Source of the DNA: Lachnospiraceae bacterium
Lineage (GTDB): Bacteria > Bacillota > Clostridia > Lachnospirales > Lachnospiraceae
NCBI GenBank assembly: GCA_910575005.1
Contig: CAJTCL010000004.1
Span: forward strand, 184,461 to 248,460
Reading direction: 5' to 3'
Length of the DNA stretch: 64,000 nt
This document shows, piece after piece, positions 34,750-42,440 of the stretch; position 1 is the stretch's first letter; the number at the start of each line of letters is the position of its first letter. The position numbers and the translations under genes were made by a program. The notes beneath the pieces were generated by a model. The model was given only the letters and a program-made list of their open reading frames with translations, had not been told where the DNA came from and did no database searches.

Positions 34750-35418
34750 TTATTCTGACTGTGCTGCAGACACTTCCTCAATATCAAATAACATCTGCTC
34801 TAAATTATAGACATCTTCCTCATTTGGAGTATAAACCTTATTCACCAGATTAACACGAATTGTGGTAGACTGCTCATCTTCATACTCAACATTAGCTAAA
34901 GCATCCTTCATAGCATCCTTGAGCATTCCAAATACAGCCTCATTGATCTCATCTTCTGAAGGTGTCTCCTCTCCATTGGTTGCCTTTTCTGTCATCTCAT
35001 TGATATATGCCTCATAAGCAGTATTATAAGTCTCCATAGCTGCAGCGTATAATTTCATCTTCTGGTATTTTACTTCAACCTCAAAGCCATCATCCTTCTT
35101 GGTTGCTTCCCCAACTGTATATTTCACATTCTTATATACATCCTTTACTACGGTCTCAAATTCACCCTTCAGCTCATCCGAAATTGCTCCCTGAGAGGTG
35201 AGACTCTTCATCGCAGTATCAATTCCCTGTGCATATAATTCCTCTGCCTGTTCCTTGGTTCCAACCTTTTCCTCCACAAAAGCCGTAGAATCATTCTTAT
35301 AAGAGTTATCAAGCAAAGCTTTTATGTAACCGCTGGCATCAAAGTTACCGCATCCACCCAACAGTACTGCTGCCATCACTGCTGCAAGCAGTATCACAAT
35401 CTTTCTCATTTTTTTCAT
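34750..35418 (-). CDS. Putative lipoprotein, secreted helical domain
   Basis: A 222-residue protein with a type II signal peptide: basic start, hydrophobic stretch, and lipobox LLGGC with the lipidated Cys23. The mature part is acidic and helical (residues 30-200), with a YNTAYEAYINEMTEKATNG stretch, and shares no family I can name. AAGGAG precedes the ATG. The promoter TTGACG-N18-TATAAT lies upstream. It is divergent from the small membrane protein gene. Confidence 0.8.
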   Translation of the reverse strand: MKKMRKIVILLAAVMAAVLLGGCGNFDASGYIKALLDNSYKNDSTAFVEEKVGTKEQAEELYAQGIDTAMKSLTSQGAISDELKGEFETVVKDVYKNVKYTVGEATKKDDGFEVEVKYQKMKLYAAAMETYNTAYEAYINEMTEKATNGEETPSEDEINEAVFGMLKDAMKDALANVEYEDEQSTTIRVNLVNKVYTPNEEDVYNLEQMLFDIEEVSAAQSE

Positions 35419-35457
35419 AAACCATACTCCTTTGTGATAAATTTTCGTAACGTAACT

Positions 35458-35487
35458 ATTATATAACTTTTACCATTTACTCGTCAA
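35458..35487 (-). promoter_or_regulatory. Sigma-A-type promoter of the lipoprotein gene
   Basis: On the minus strand TTGACG (complement of 35482-35487) and TATAAT (35458-35463) are spaced by 18 bases. This fits a housekeeping promoter with a start point near 35451. It overlaps a 12-bp direct repeat (CGTAACTATTAT at 35451-35462 and 35568-35579) that is also present ahead of the divergent gene. Confidence 0.7.
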
Positions 35488-35624
35488 TGGCTTTTTTTAT
35501 TTTTTTCTAATCTTTTACAGCACCTGTTCACACTCATCTTTATGTTCTAAAATTGCTATATTAAAATCGTAACTATTATTTCAGAAAAAACATATTTAGC
35601 AAAAACTTGGTTATACTAAAGTTC

Positions 35625-36035
35625 ATGGGAAAAAATTTTTTACTTTGTGGATTTACTGGATGGTGCCTGGAAATTTTATTTACTTGCTTTGGCTCGTACC
35701 GAAAACGTGAACTAAAACTCATGGGAAGAACCTCGCTGTGGATGTTTCCCATCTATGGCATGACTTCCTTCCTTAAGCCGGTCTGCCAGCTGCTCAGACG
35801 ATTTCCCGCCGCTATTCGGGCAATATGTTACAGTATATTTATTTTTCTTGGAGAATACATCAGTGGAAGTATCTTAAAAAAATATCAGATCTGCCCTTGG
35901 GATTACAGTAAGGCACGGGCTAACATAAAAGGAGTGATTCGACTAGATTATGCCCCTTTCTGGATGGCCGTTGGACTGATCTTTGAAAAACTTCTACTGC
36001 GTACATCCTCAAAAAAACACCTCTCTCACAGATAA
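35625..36035 (+). CDS. Small membrane protein resembling putative ABC transporter type IV (CmpB-like) family
   Basis: A 136-residue protein with hydrophobic segments and the FTGWCLEILFTCFGSY, WMFPIYGMTSFLKP and CPWDYSKARANIKGVIRLDY pattern of the PF06541 family (putative ABC-transporter type IV). Function is unknown. The ATG at 35625 lacks a ribosome binding site. A TATACT hexamer 8 bases upstream would place the transcription start at or next to the ATG, so the message may be leaderless. The longer TTG-started frame is less likely. Confidence 0.7.
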   Translation: MGKNFLLCGFTGWCLEILFTCFGSYRKRELKLMGRTSLWMFPIYGMTSFLKPVCQLLRRFPAAIRAICYSIFIFLGEYISGSILKKYQICPWDYSKARANIKGVIRLDYAPFWMAVGLIFEKLLLRTSSKKHLSHR

Positions 36036-36100
36036 TGGTCTTTCCAAATTTCATGCTTTTTTATTCCCCTATTGTTTATCATTGATCATTCCAAGAGCGA

Positions 36101-36151
36101 GGTTGTCGCACTAAGACCTTCTGAACGAATCAAAGTCTTAGTGCGACAACC
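36101..36151. repeat. 17-bp perfect inverted repeat upstream of pyrB
   Basis: GGTTGTCGCACTAAGAC (36101-36117) and its exact complement (36135-36151) bracket a 17-base loop. A second small inverted repeat (CCATTTTGCA, 36173-36201) follows. Both lie upstream of the pyrB promoter, so they are not a leader attenuator. They may end transcription of the plus-strand membrane gene, but no T-tract is seen. Confidence 0.6.
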
Positions 36152-36253
36152 CCAAACATTACACTCAGCAAATCCATTTTGCACATAAAAATTGCAAAAT
36201 GGAGAAACTCAAATCATCCCTATATACATATTATCAAATGTCCAATTTTCCTA

Positions 36254-36282
36254 TTGAATTTTATACCTTTCTGTTATATGAT
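36254..36282 (+). promoter_or_regulatory. pyrBI promoter
   Basis: TTGAAT (36254-36259) and TATGAT (36277-36282) are spaced by 17 bases. The implied leader is about 50 bases, ending in ATAGGAGG before the ATG. I see no PyrR-type attenuator in that short leader. Confidence 0.6.
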
Positions 36283-36341
36283 AGTAAAAATGTGGCGTCA
36301 TAAATATTCACACCATTTAATTATAAGATAGGAGGCATTCT

Positions 36342-37262
36342 ATGCAGCATTTAATGAGTCCATTGGATTTGTCTGTGGAAGAATTGGACAAACTGCTCAC
36401 ATTGGCAAATGATATTGAGAAAAATCCCCAAAAATATGCTCATGCATGTGAAGGCAAAAAACTGGCGACTTGTTTCTATGAACCCAGTACCAGGACAAGA
36501 TTAAGTTTTGAAGCAGCGATGCTCAATTTAGGAGGCAGCGTGCTTGGATTTTCCAGTGAAGACAGCAGTTCCGCTTCCAAAGGTGAAAGTGTTTCCGATA
36601 CGATTCGTGTCATTTCCTGTTATGCAGATATCTGTGCGATGCGTCATCCCAAGGAAGGCGCGCCACTGGTAGCTTCAGAAAAATCCACAATTCCAGTCAT
36701 TAACGCCGGAGACGGCGGACACCAGCATCCCACCCAAACCTTAACGGATCTGCTTACCATCCGTTCCCTTAAGGGACGCCTTGACAATCTGACAATTGGT
36801 CTCTGCGGCGACCTCAAATTTGGACGTACTGTCCACTCTTTAATTCATGCCTTAATCCGTTACCCCAACATCCGATTTTCATTGATCTCCCCCGAAGAAC
36901 TGCGTGTACCCAGTTATATCAGGGAGGACGTTCTTAAGAAAAATCGCATACCTTTCCAGGAAGTAGAACGCTTGGAAGAAACGATGCAAGATTTAGATAT
37001 TCTTTATATGACCAGAGTGCAGCGGGAACGTTTCTTCAATGAAGACGACTATGTACGAATGAAAGACTTCTATATCTTAGATAAAAAGAAAATGTCTCTC
37101 GCCAAACAGGATATGATCGTAATGCATCCCCTCCCCAGGGTCAACGAAATATCTGTAAAAGTCGATGATGACCCCAGAGCTGCCTATTTTAAGCAGGTAC
37201 AATATGGTGTCTATGTACGTATGGCTCTTATTCTTACATTATTGGAGGTGGAAGTATGTTAA
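36342..37262 (+). CDS. pyrB: Aspartate carbamoyltransferase catalytic subunit
   Basis: A 306-residue enzyme that joins carbamoyl phosphate and aspartate in pyrimidine synthesis. It has the carbamoyl-phosphate motif [11 protein letters not shown], the 80s-loop [14 protein letters not shown], and the aspartate-binding [22 protein letters not shown] precedes the ATG. Its stop overlaps the pyrI start by 7 bases (ATGTTAA), so the two subunits are translated together. Confidence 0.97.
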   Translation: MQHLMSPLDLSVEELDKLLTLANDIEKNPQKYAHACEGKKLATCFYEPSTRTRLSFEAAMLNLGGSVLGFSSEDSSSASKGESVSDTIRVISCYADICAMRHPKEGAPLVASEKSTIPVINAGDGGHQHPTQTLTDLLTIRSLKGRLDNLTIGLCGDLKFGRTVHSLIHALIRYPNIRFSLISPEELRVPSYIREDVLKKNRIPFQEVERLEETMQDLDILYMTRVQRERFFNEDDYVRMKDFYILDKKKMSLAKQDMIVMHPLPRVNEISVKVDDDPRAAYFKQVQYGVYVRMALILTLLEVEVC

Positions 37263-37696
37263 ATGTGGGCGCTATTACAGAAGGTTTTGTGCTTGATCAT
37301 ATCCAGGCAGGAACCAGCCTTTCTCTTTATCATGATCTGAAACTAGACCAACTCGACTGCTGTGTAGCGATCATTAAAAACGCACGCAGCAATAAAATGG
37401 GCAAAAAAGATATTCTAAAAGTCGAATGTGATATTGATACTTTGAACTTGGACGTACTGGGTTTTATCGACCACAATATTACTGTCAATATCATCAAAGG
37501 TGAAAAAATTGTCGAAAAACGGGAACTTCAGCTTCCCAAAAAGATTAAAAATGTCATCAAATGCCGAAATCCTCGCTGTATCACTTCTATGGAACAAGAA
37601 CTTGACCAGATCTTTTTTTTGACAGACGCGACCACGCAAACTTATCGCTGCAAATACTGCGAGGAAAAATACAAAGGACCAAAACAAGTCAGATAA
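37256..37696 (+). CDS. pyrI: Aspartate carbamoyltransferase regulatory subunit
   Basis: A 146-residue allosteric subunit. The zinc site is formed by Cys103, Cys108, Cys132 and Cys135. The N-terminal nucleotide-binding domain has the [11 protein letters not shown] start. It binds ATP or CTP to tune PyrB, giving an enzyme with feedback control like that of E. coli. A strong GGAGGTGG site lies inside pyrB's end. A bidirectional terminator follows. Confidence 0.96.
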   Translation: MLNVGAITEGFVLDHIQAGTSLSLYHDLKLDQLDCCVAIIKNARSNKMGKKDILKVECDIDTLNLDVLGFIDHNITVNIIKGEKIVEKRELQLPKKIKNVIKCRNPRCITSMEQELDQIFFLTDATTQTYRCKYCEEKYKGPKQVR

Positions 37697-37724
37697 TGAT
37701 AAAATTTTGTATCATTGAGATGTA

Positions 37725-37769
37725 AATTGCTGTTGTACGCGATAAATCTTCGCACAACAGCAATTTTTT
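37725..37769. terminator. Terminator between pyrI and the convergent DUF4179 gene
   Basis: AATTGCTGTTGT and ACAACAGCAATT form a stem around a loop of about 15 bases and are followed on the plus strand by TTTTTT. On the minus strand the stem is followed by TTTACAT, so it probably serves both sides. Confidence 0.8.
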
Positions 37770-37786
37770 CAGGCAGAGGAACAGAT

Positions 37787-38845
37787 TTATTTGTTATACT
37801 CAGATTCTGGCACAAGATTGTAGTGAATCCCATTGATATCCAATCCAACTAAATTCTCTGGATGAATGGTTAAATTTTTCAAATAATTGTCTGGATCTCC
37901 TTTTTTATTAAAGTAACCTGCTGCAATCCGCAGATCAAAATCTGGATTTCCAATCGCTGGTGAAAAACTTGATACCCCATACTCAGCGACATAGAACTTG
38001 GAACCATCTTTCATGGTAAACGCCAAATCAAGTTCATATTCATCCAAATGTTCACTGACATAACCTTTACTGCCGTCGTCATAAGTAACACGATATACGC
38101 CTTTATTGATTCCCATAAGACCATAAGATAATTTGGAAACATATAAATATTTAGGCTCATAATCTGGATGTGGCGAACCTTCCCCTGACAGCCGATAAGA
38201 AAACGTCTCCAGATTACTGTGCAGTGTGAGCTGTCCTTCTGCCTGACCATCATACATCGGATAAGTTAATGTCTGTGTTACATCCTTCAAATGATAATTC
38301 CCGCTGTCATCAAAGTGAAGAAAAGCAAAATATCTGGAGCCGTCTATTGCCAGTTCTACTTGTTCCACCAGGCTTTCTGACCAGCCAGTTGTGTTTTCCA
38401 AATCATGATCTTTTAGCAAAAAGCTTATATCATCGACATCAAATCGCTTCTCGGTCAGCCAGCGTTCCCCCTCCTCATCTAAGGCCTCATAGCAGATATT
38501 AAAATAGATACAAGCTCCATCCGACAACATTTCCTCTATTTTCATCCTGATATGTTCATCACAGTCTTCATATACATCATACATAACATCCTGCACAATA
38601 TCAGTATCTTTGTAGAAAAATTTCCGCATAATCCCCTTTACACTCTCTGCAAGACCCGTCTGTGGCAAACAAAGAGCGATTACCAATATCGCCGCCGCAA
38701 TCGTTCCTGAAAGTACTCCCATACGCTGACATCTATATTTCTTCTGTCTCTTATATGTATTTTTTTCAATCATATTCCAGATCATTTCTTGCTTTTCCTG
38801 ACTGGGCAGCAAGTTTTTTTGCATATTCTGATAGTCTTTTCTCAT
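37787..38845 (-). CDS. DUF4179-like single-span protein, probable anti-sigma factor
   Basis: About 352 residues: an N-terminal cytoplasmic part, one membrane segment (VLSGTIAAAILVIALCL), and a long extracellular domain. It resembles the DUF4179 proteins found beside ECF sigma factors in Firmicutes. It overlaps the sigma gene's end by a few bases if the first GTG is used; the ATG at 38845 with AAGGG upstream is preferred, so it follows directly. It likely holds the sigma factor inactive until a surface signal arrives; this is inferred from the pairing. Confidence 0.75.
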   Translation of the reverse strand: MRKDYQNMQKNLLPSQEKQEMIWNMIEKNTYKRQKKYRCQRMGVLSGTIAAAILVIALCLPQTGLAESVKGIMRKFFYKDTDIVQDVMYDVYEDCDEHIRMKIEEMLSDGACIYFNICYEALDEEGERWLTEKRFDVDDISFLLKDHDLENTTGWSESLVEQVELAIDGSRYFAFLHFDDSGNYHLKDVTQTLTYPMYDGQAEGQLTLHSNLETFSYRLSGEGSPHPDYEPKYLYVSKLSYGLMGINKGVYRVTYDDGSKGYVSEHLDEYELDLAFTMKDGSKFYVAEYGVSSFSPAIGNPDFDLRIAAGYFNKKGDPDNYLKNLTIHPENLVGLDINGIHYNLVPESEYNK

Positions 38846-38847
38846 AT

Positions 38848-39348
38848 TCACCACACCCTTCCAATATTATCCTGCAGATTTTTCTCCGGCGCAAGTTCAA
38901 GCCTCAGCAATTCCCTGGCCTTTGCCAGACGGCTCCTTATGGTGGAAGCATTGACATGCAATATCTTGGCAATTTCTGCACTGTGATAGCCCTCAAAATA
39001 ATACAAATACACTGGCAAACGATACTTTTCCTCTAACTCTTCTACCATCCGCAGCAATAAATTATCAGGATCTTCCTTTCCCCGATCGTGAAGAGCAGCA
39101 TCATATGCCACCTGTTTCTTCCTCCAGCTTTTTCTAAGCTGTTTTTTACAGCAATTAGACGCAGTGACAATCAACCAAGCTTTCGTCTTCTCCTGACTTT
39201 GATATGTAAAACGGCCTTGCAGCAATTGTAAAAATGTCTCCTGCACCATATCGCAGGCATCCGCCTCATTTTTCATATAGAGAAAACAAATGCTATATAC
39301 AGCTGCAAAATATTTCTGATACAATGCTTCTGCCTCTTTTACTTTCAT
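38848..39348 (-). CDS. ECF-type sigma-70 family RNA polymerase sigma factor
   Basis: A 166-residue sigma factor with region 2 (FAAVYSICFLYMKNEADACDMVQETFL, given in parts: DACDMVQETFLQLLQG) and region 4 (YLYYFEGYHSAEIAKILHV, NASTIRSRLAKARELLRLEL). The start is the ATG at 39348 with AAGGGG upstream; the longer frame adds a few residues. It is directly followed by the DUF4179 protein, the usual arrangement of a membrane anti-sigma partner. A promoter it might autoregulate is not identified. Confidence 0.92.
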   Translation of the reverse strand: MKVKEAEALYQKYFAAVYSICFLYMKNEADACDMVQETFLQLLQGRFTYQSQEKTKAWLIVTASNCCKKQLRKSWRKKQVAYDAALHDRGKEDPDNLLLRMVEELEEKYRLPVYLYYFEGYHSAEIAKILHVNASTIRSRLAKARELLRLELAPEKNLQDNIGRVW

Positions 39349-39475
39349 ATGCCTCACCCCTTCCAATTTTACTGATACTTATTGTTATCAATTATCTGTT
39401 TTTTGATAAGCGCTTATATAAATAAAACCCCTCAGCAACAAAAATTGTCCAAATCAAGTGGGAAAGATTTTATGC

Positions 39476-39601
39476 GCGCGAGCGGGTTGCAGAGCAGCAA
39501 CTTCCACTCCGCGAGCTGCGCATAATTGTTTTTTATCTTATAGGAAATGCAAAGCACTTTCCTATAAGATAAAAAATAGGAAAATTCAAAGAATTTTCCT
39601 A
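39476..39601 (-). repeat. Structured intergenic repeat, copy B, with two extra perfect hairpins
   Basis: The element has the inner hairpin GTTGC-AGAGCA-GCAAC, TTCC, TGCGCATAATTG and a 19-bp perfect stem (39529-39547 with 39558-39576, 10-base loop), then another perfect 11-bp stem (39577-39587 with 39591-39601, 3-base loop). On the minus strand the last stem is followed by TTTTTT and would end transcription of the gene at 39715. It shares strings with copies A and C. Confidence 0.65.
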
Positions 39602-39647
39602 AATCTGTTATTATTATAATATTTTTTAATTAAAGTCTTTTGTCTTT

Positions 39648-39695
39648 CCTTATGTTATACCCAAAGGCACGTGTGCCATTTGGCGTATCATAAGG
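39648..39695. other. Long hairpin with an alternative pairing partner
   Basis: CCTTATG (39648-39654) pairs with CATAAGG (39689-39695), enclosing ATAC/GTAT, CCAAA/TTTGG and GGCAC/GTGCC around a 2-base loop. TTATACC (39656-39662) can instead pair with GGTATAA (39694-39700), which would break the outer stem. It lies just past the stop of the zinc-ribbon gene on the minus strand. Confidence 0.5.
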
Positions 39696-39714
39696 TATAA
39701 AACTCTCCTGTCTA

Positions 39715-40110
39715 TCAGCTCTTTTTAATAAACTCATTCTTACATTTTGGACAGGTGATACAGATTTTCCCCTTGCCCTTTGGCACTCTCACCTTCTGCT
39801 TACAGGAAGGACATTTATAAAAATGATAAATCTTGCGTTGTTTGAAATGCTCCTTTTTGCGATTCCACTTTACGACTAGCTGATATCTCCAATTAAGATA
39901 TTTTTGATTTTCTGCAAATCTGCGCTCCACCTGCTTCGACATCATGCGATAATATTCATATCCCATCAGCCCCAATGCCAAAATATAAAAGATATCCAAT
40001 CTGGTAAACAGAGAAATCAATAAAAATACCACCGAACAACCCAAAAACAACTGCCCAAGCTGGTCTGCTCCATACCGTCCCATCATAAAATGTTGTATCT
40101 TCTGTTTCAT
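39715..40110 (-). CDS. Two-span membrane protein with C-terminal zinc ribbon
   Basis: A 131-residue protein with two membrane segments near residues 20-36 and 40-55, a basic linker, and a zinc-ribbon tail with two Cys pairs (CPSC and CPKC) separated by about 20 residues. The ribbon faces the cytoplasm if the N-terminus does. No function is known. TAGGAGTGG precedes the ATG. It is in its own transcription unit, between the sigma pair and a chemoreceptor. Confidence 0.78.
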   Translation of the reverse strand: MKQKIQHFMMGRYGADQLGQLFLGCSVVFLLISLFTRLDIFYILALGLMGYEYYRMMSKQVERRFAENQKYLNWRYQLVVKWNRKKEHFKQRKIYHFYKCPSCKQKVRVPKGKGKICITCPKCKNEFIKKS

Positions 40111-40219
40111 GCCTCTCCACTCCTATACAATCTCTCTTTTTCTTAAATGGTAGCGCAGAAAAACACAGAAGTCAATGGAGTTATTTTCTTTTAATAATTC
40201 TTTATACTTTGATAATTTT

Positions 40220-41692
40220 CTACTCCTCCGCGGTTTGATTTAAGACGGCGGAAAGCTGATTCATTCCACCTTGTACATTTCCCATAAATTTTAAGATATC
40301 CTCTACCCCCGCTGCCTGTTCCTCCGTGGAAGCGCTTATCTCTGTGGTGTTCTGCACTGCCTTCTCAGAAATATCCTCCACACTTTCCATTGCCTGCAAT
40401 AAACGGTCTTTAATCATCACAATATGAACCAACTCTTCTTTCAAGAGATTTGTAACATTGATTACTTCCTGGGAAGATGCCAACATTGTTTTAAAAATCT
40501 CTACCGTATCATCTAATTTTTCATTAGATTCTTTGGCAATCACATTATTATTGTCCATTACCTTCTTAATCTCTTCCACGCTGGATATCACATCCTGCAA
40601 AATAGCATCTATCTTCTGCGTGGCCGCAGCGGATTCTCTTGATAAAGAATTAATTTCATCGGCAACTACTGCAAAACCTTTTCCAGCATCTCCAGCCCTG
40701 GCCGCTTCAATTGCTGCATTCAACGCCAAGAGATTGGTCTGCTTGGCAATCTGGCTAATACTCTCAATAATATCACCAATGGAACTGGATTTGTGCGCCA
40801 ACAATGCCACACCCTCCGAAGCCACCCTTGTGGACTTAATATTTTCCTCGAATTTTTGTGATAGTTCCTCAATGGCTCTAATTCCCTCATCATTCTTTTC
40901 TTTGAGCTGTTTGATATTTTCCACAGTCTCAGCGACCCGTTCTTCAGAATTGATAATTTCACTGTTCAGATCGTTAAAAATCTCAATACTGTCTCTGACC
41001 TGTGAGATCTGCTGATTTGCACTTCCTGTAATCTCCTCTGCAGAGGAGGCAATCTCCGTTGTACTCTGTTCAAATTCACGCAAAGCATTATAAATCCGCT
41101 CAGAAGAATGCTGTAATTCATCAAATGCGCCCTTGACCTTATCAAGCATTTCCTCCACAGAATGCTCATTATTCTCCTCCGCCAAAAACAGAGTCCGCGC
41201 ACGCACGATAATCATAACTGCAACCAAAACTGCCAGTACATACACCATCCAAATAAAAATCCAGATGGAAAGCGTATACATTGCAAAATACGCTTTTGAA
41301 AATACAACCATAGCTATTACATTTGGTACAATAGTAGCTGCCACACAAACCTTGATCAAAGACAGATCATAATATGGCACCGCCAAAAACAAAATTAAAA
41401 AATATGCCTCTACCATTGCCCCAAAACAGGCAGGCGTACCAAAAACAATCGTCACTGCACCCATAACCGGCAAAATAGAGATATAGACATATTTCGCATA
41501 TTTTCCTAATACTTTTTCTAATAATTTTACCACAATGCCGCATGCTGCCATACCTAAGACTATGGCATCTCTTGCTCCCCCGCCATTAAACAGCAATACG
41601 TAGACAAATGCGACAACTGGTATCGCTGCCAAAAACAAAAACATTACCATGTTCATTCGTTTTTCTTCATTCTTTAGTACTTTTAATTCCAT
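40220..41692 (-). CDS. Methyl-accepting chemotaxis-type signal transducer with multi-span N-terminus
   Basis: About 490 residues. The N-terminal 170 residues form five or six membrane segments rather than the usual two with a periplasmic sensor. The rest is a long coiled-coil MCP signalling domain with the hairpin tip motif ([21 protein letters not shown]). It probably senses membrane state or a hydrophobic ligand and passes the signal to CheA; no che genes are in this window. The start is the ATG at 41692 with GGGGG upstream; the longer frame is rejected. It lies directly upstream of rnpB in its direction. Confidence 0.9.
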   Translation of the reverse strand: MELKVLKNEEKRMNMVMFLFLAAIPVVAFVYVLLFNGGGARDAIVLGMAACGIVVKLLEKVLGKYAKYVYISILPVMGAVTIVFGTPACFGAMVEAYFLILFLAVPYYDLSLIKVCVAATIVPNVIAMVVFSKAYFAMYTLSIWIFIWMVYVLAVLVAVMIIVRARTLFLAEENNEHSVEEMLDKVKGAFDELQHSSERIYNALREFEQSTTEIASSAEEITGSANQQISQVRDSIEIFNDLNSEIINSEERVAETVENIKQLKEKNDEGIRAIEELSQKFEENIKSTRVASEGVALLAHKSSSIGDIIESISQIAKQTNLLALNAAIEAARAGDAGKGFAVVADEINSLSRESAAATQKIDAILQDVISSVEEIKKVMDNNNVIAKESNEKLDDTVEIFKTMLASSQEVINVTNLLKEELVHIVMIKDRLLQAMESVEDISEKAVQNTTEISASTEEQAAGVEDILKFMGNVQGGMNQLSAVLNQTAEE

Positions 41693-41727
41693 AATACCCC
41701 CACATATTCTCAATTACAATTAGCATT

Positions 41728-42078
41728 CTAAGCAGGGCTGTAAGCCGGGTTATGTCTTGGATAATCATCTATCTAGCCTGACTGTTGCCAGTCAGATCCT
41801 GCAACCTACCTGAAGCTGGCGGGCCACGTCAACACTTCTGATTCGGTCTTGCTTCGGATGGGGTTTACATGTGCCCTGTCTGTCACCAGACAGGCGGTAG
41901 TCTCTTAAGCTGCCCTTCCACCCTTACTGTACCACTAGAGCACAGCGGTATATTTCTGTTGCACTGTCCTTAGAGTCGCCTCCACCGGCCGTTAACCGGC
42001 ATCCTGCCCTGTGAAGCCCGGACTTTCCTCACCTGCGGTCTTTCGACACTTGCAGCCGCGATTATCTGCCCTACTTAG
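41728..42078 (-). ncRNA. rnpB: RNase P RNA, bacterial type A
   Basis: On the minus strand P1 pairs CTAAGTAGGGC (ends at 42078) with GCCCTGCTTAG (ends at 41728). Between them lie the conserved GAGGAAAGTCCGGGCTTC and GGTGGAAGGGC-like stretches and the late ACATAACCCGGCTTACAG. This is the catalytic RNA that trims tRNA 5' ends. The ends are set from P1 and are good to within a few bases. Confidence 0.95.
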
Positions 42079-42149
42079 CTGTGATATAAATTTATGTTGT
42101 TGATAATTACATGATACCGCTTTCTCTTTGGCCTGTCAAGATAAGGAAG

Positions 42150-42414
42150 GGGCTGTTACAATATGCAGCTTATATACAGTTACTGTTCACTCCCACGCCA
42201 TTCGCAAAGGCGCTTACAGCGCTTTCCCGCTGCGTTGCAGCTAACTTTGCTCATAAACCGGCGTTTCCTTCATCAGCACAAATGGAGAAATCATCATGCA
42301 AGCATGTGATTGTCTCCATATTGGCTGATGAGTGAACTGTAACTATATACAATATATGGATTTTTGCGTTCTCAATACCATATTTTGTATATACCAGCTA
42401 CTTTGTAACAGCCC
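42150..42414. repeat. 265-bp nested inverted-repeat element (MITE-like)
   Basis: The ends are exact inverted copies: GGGCTGTTACAA (42150-42161) and TTGTAACAGCCC (42403-42414). Inside them is a second pair, ACAGTTACTGTTCACTC (42176-42192) and a near-complement around 42330-42346, and a third, CATCAGC...ATGGAGA with TCTCCAT...GCTGATG. No ORF inside looks real. There is no clear target-site duplication. It lies between rnpB and the giant carbohydrate-active gene. Confidence 0.7.
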
Positions 42415-42440
42415 ATATCTATATCATTATAATTTTGACA

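Noticed and set aside
36152..36341. PyrR-type attenuator ahead of pyrB.
   Set aside because: The promoter lies downstream of the hairpins and the leader is only about 50 bases with no terminator/antiterminator pair.
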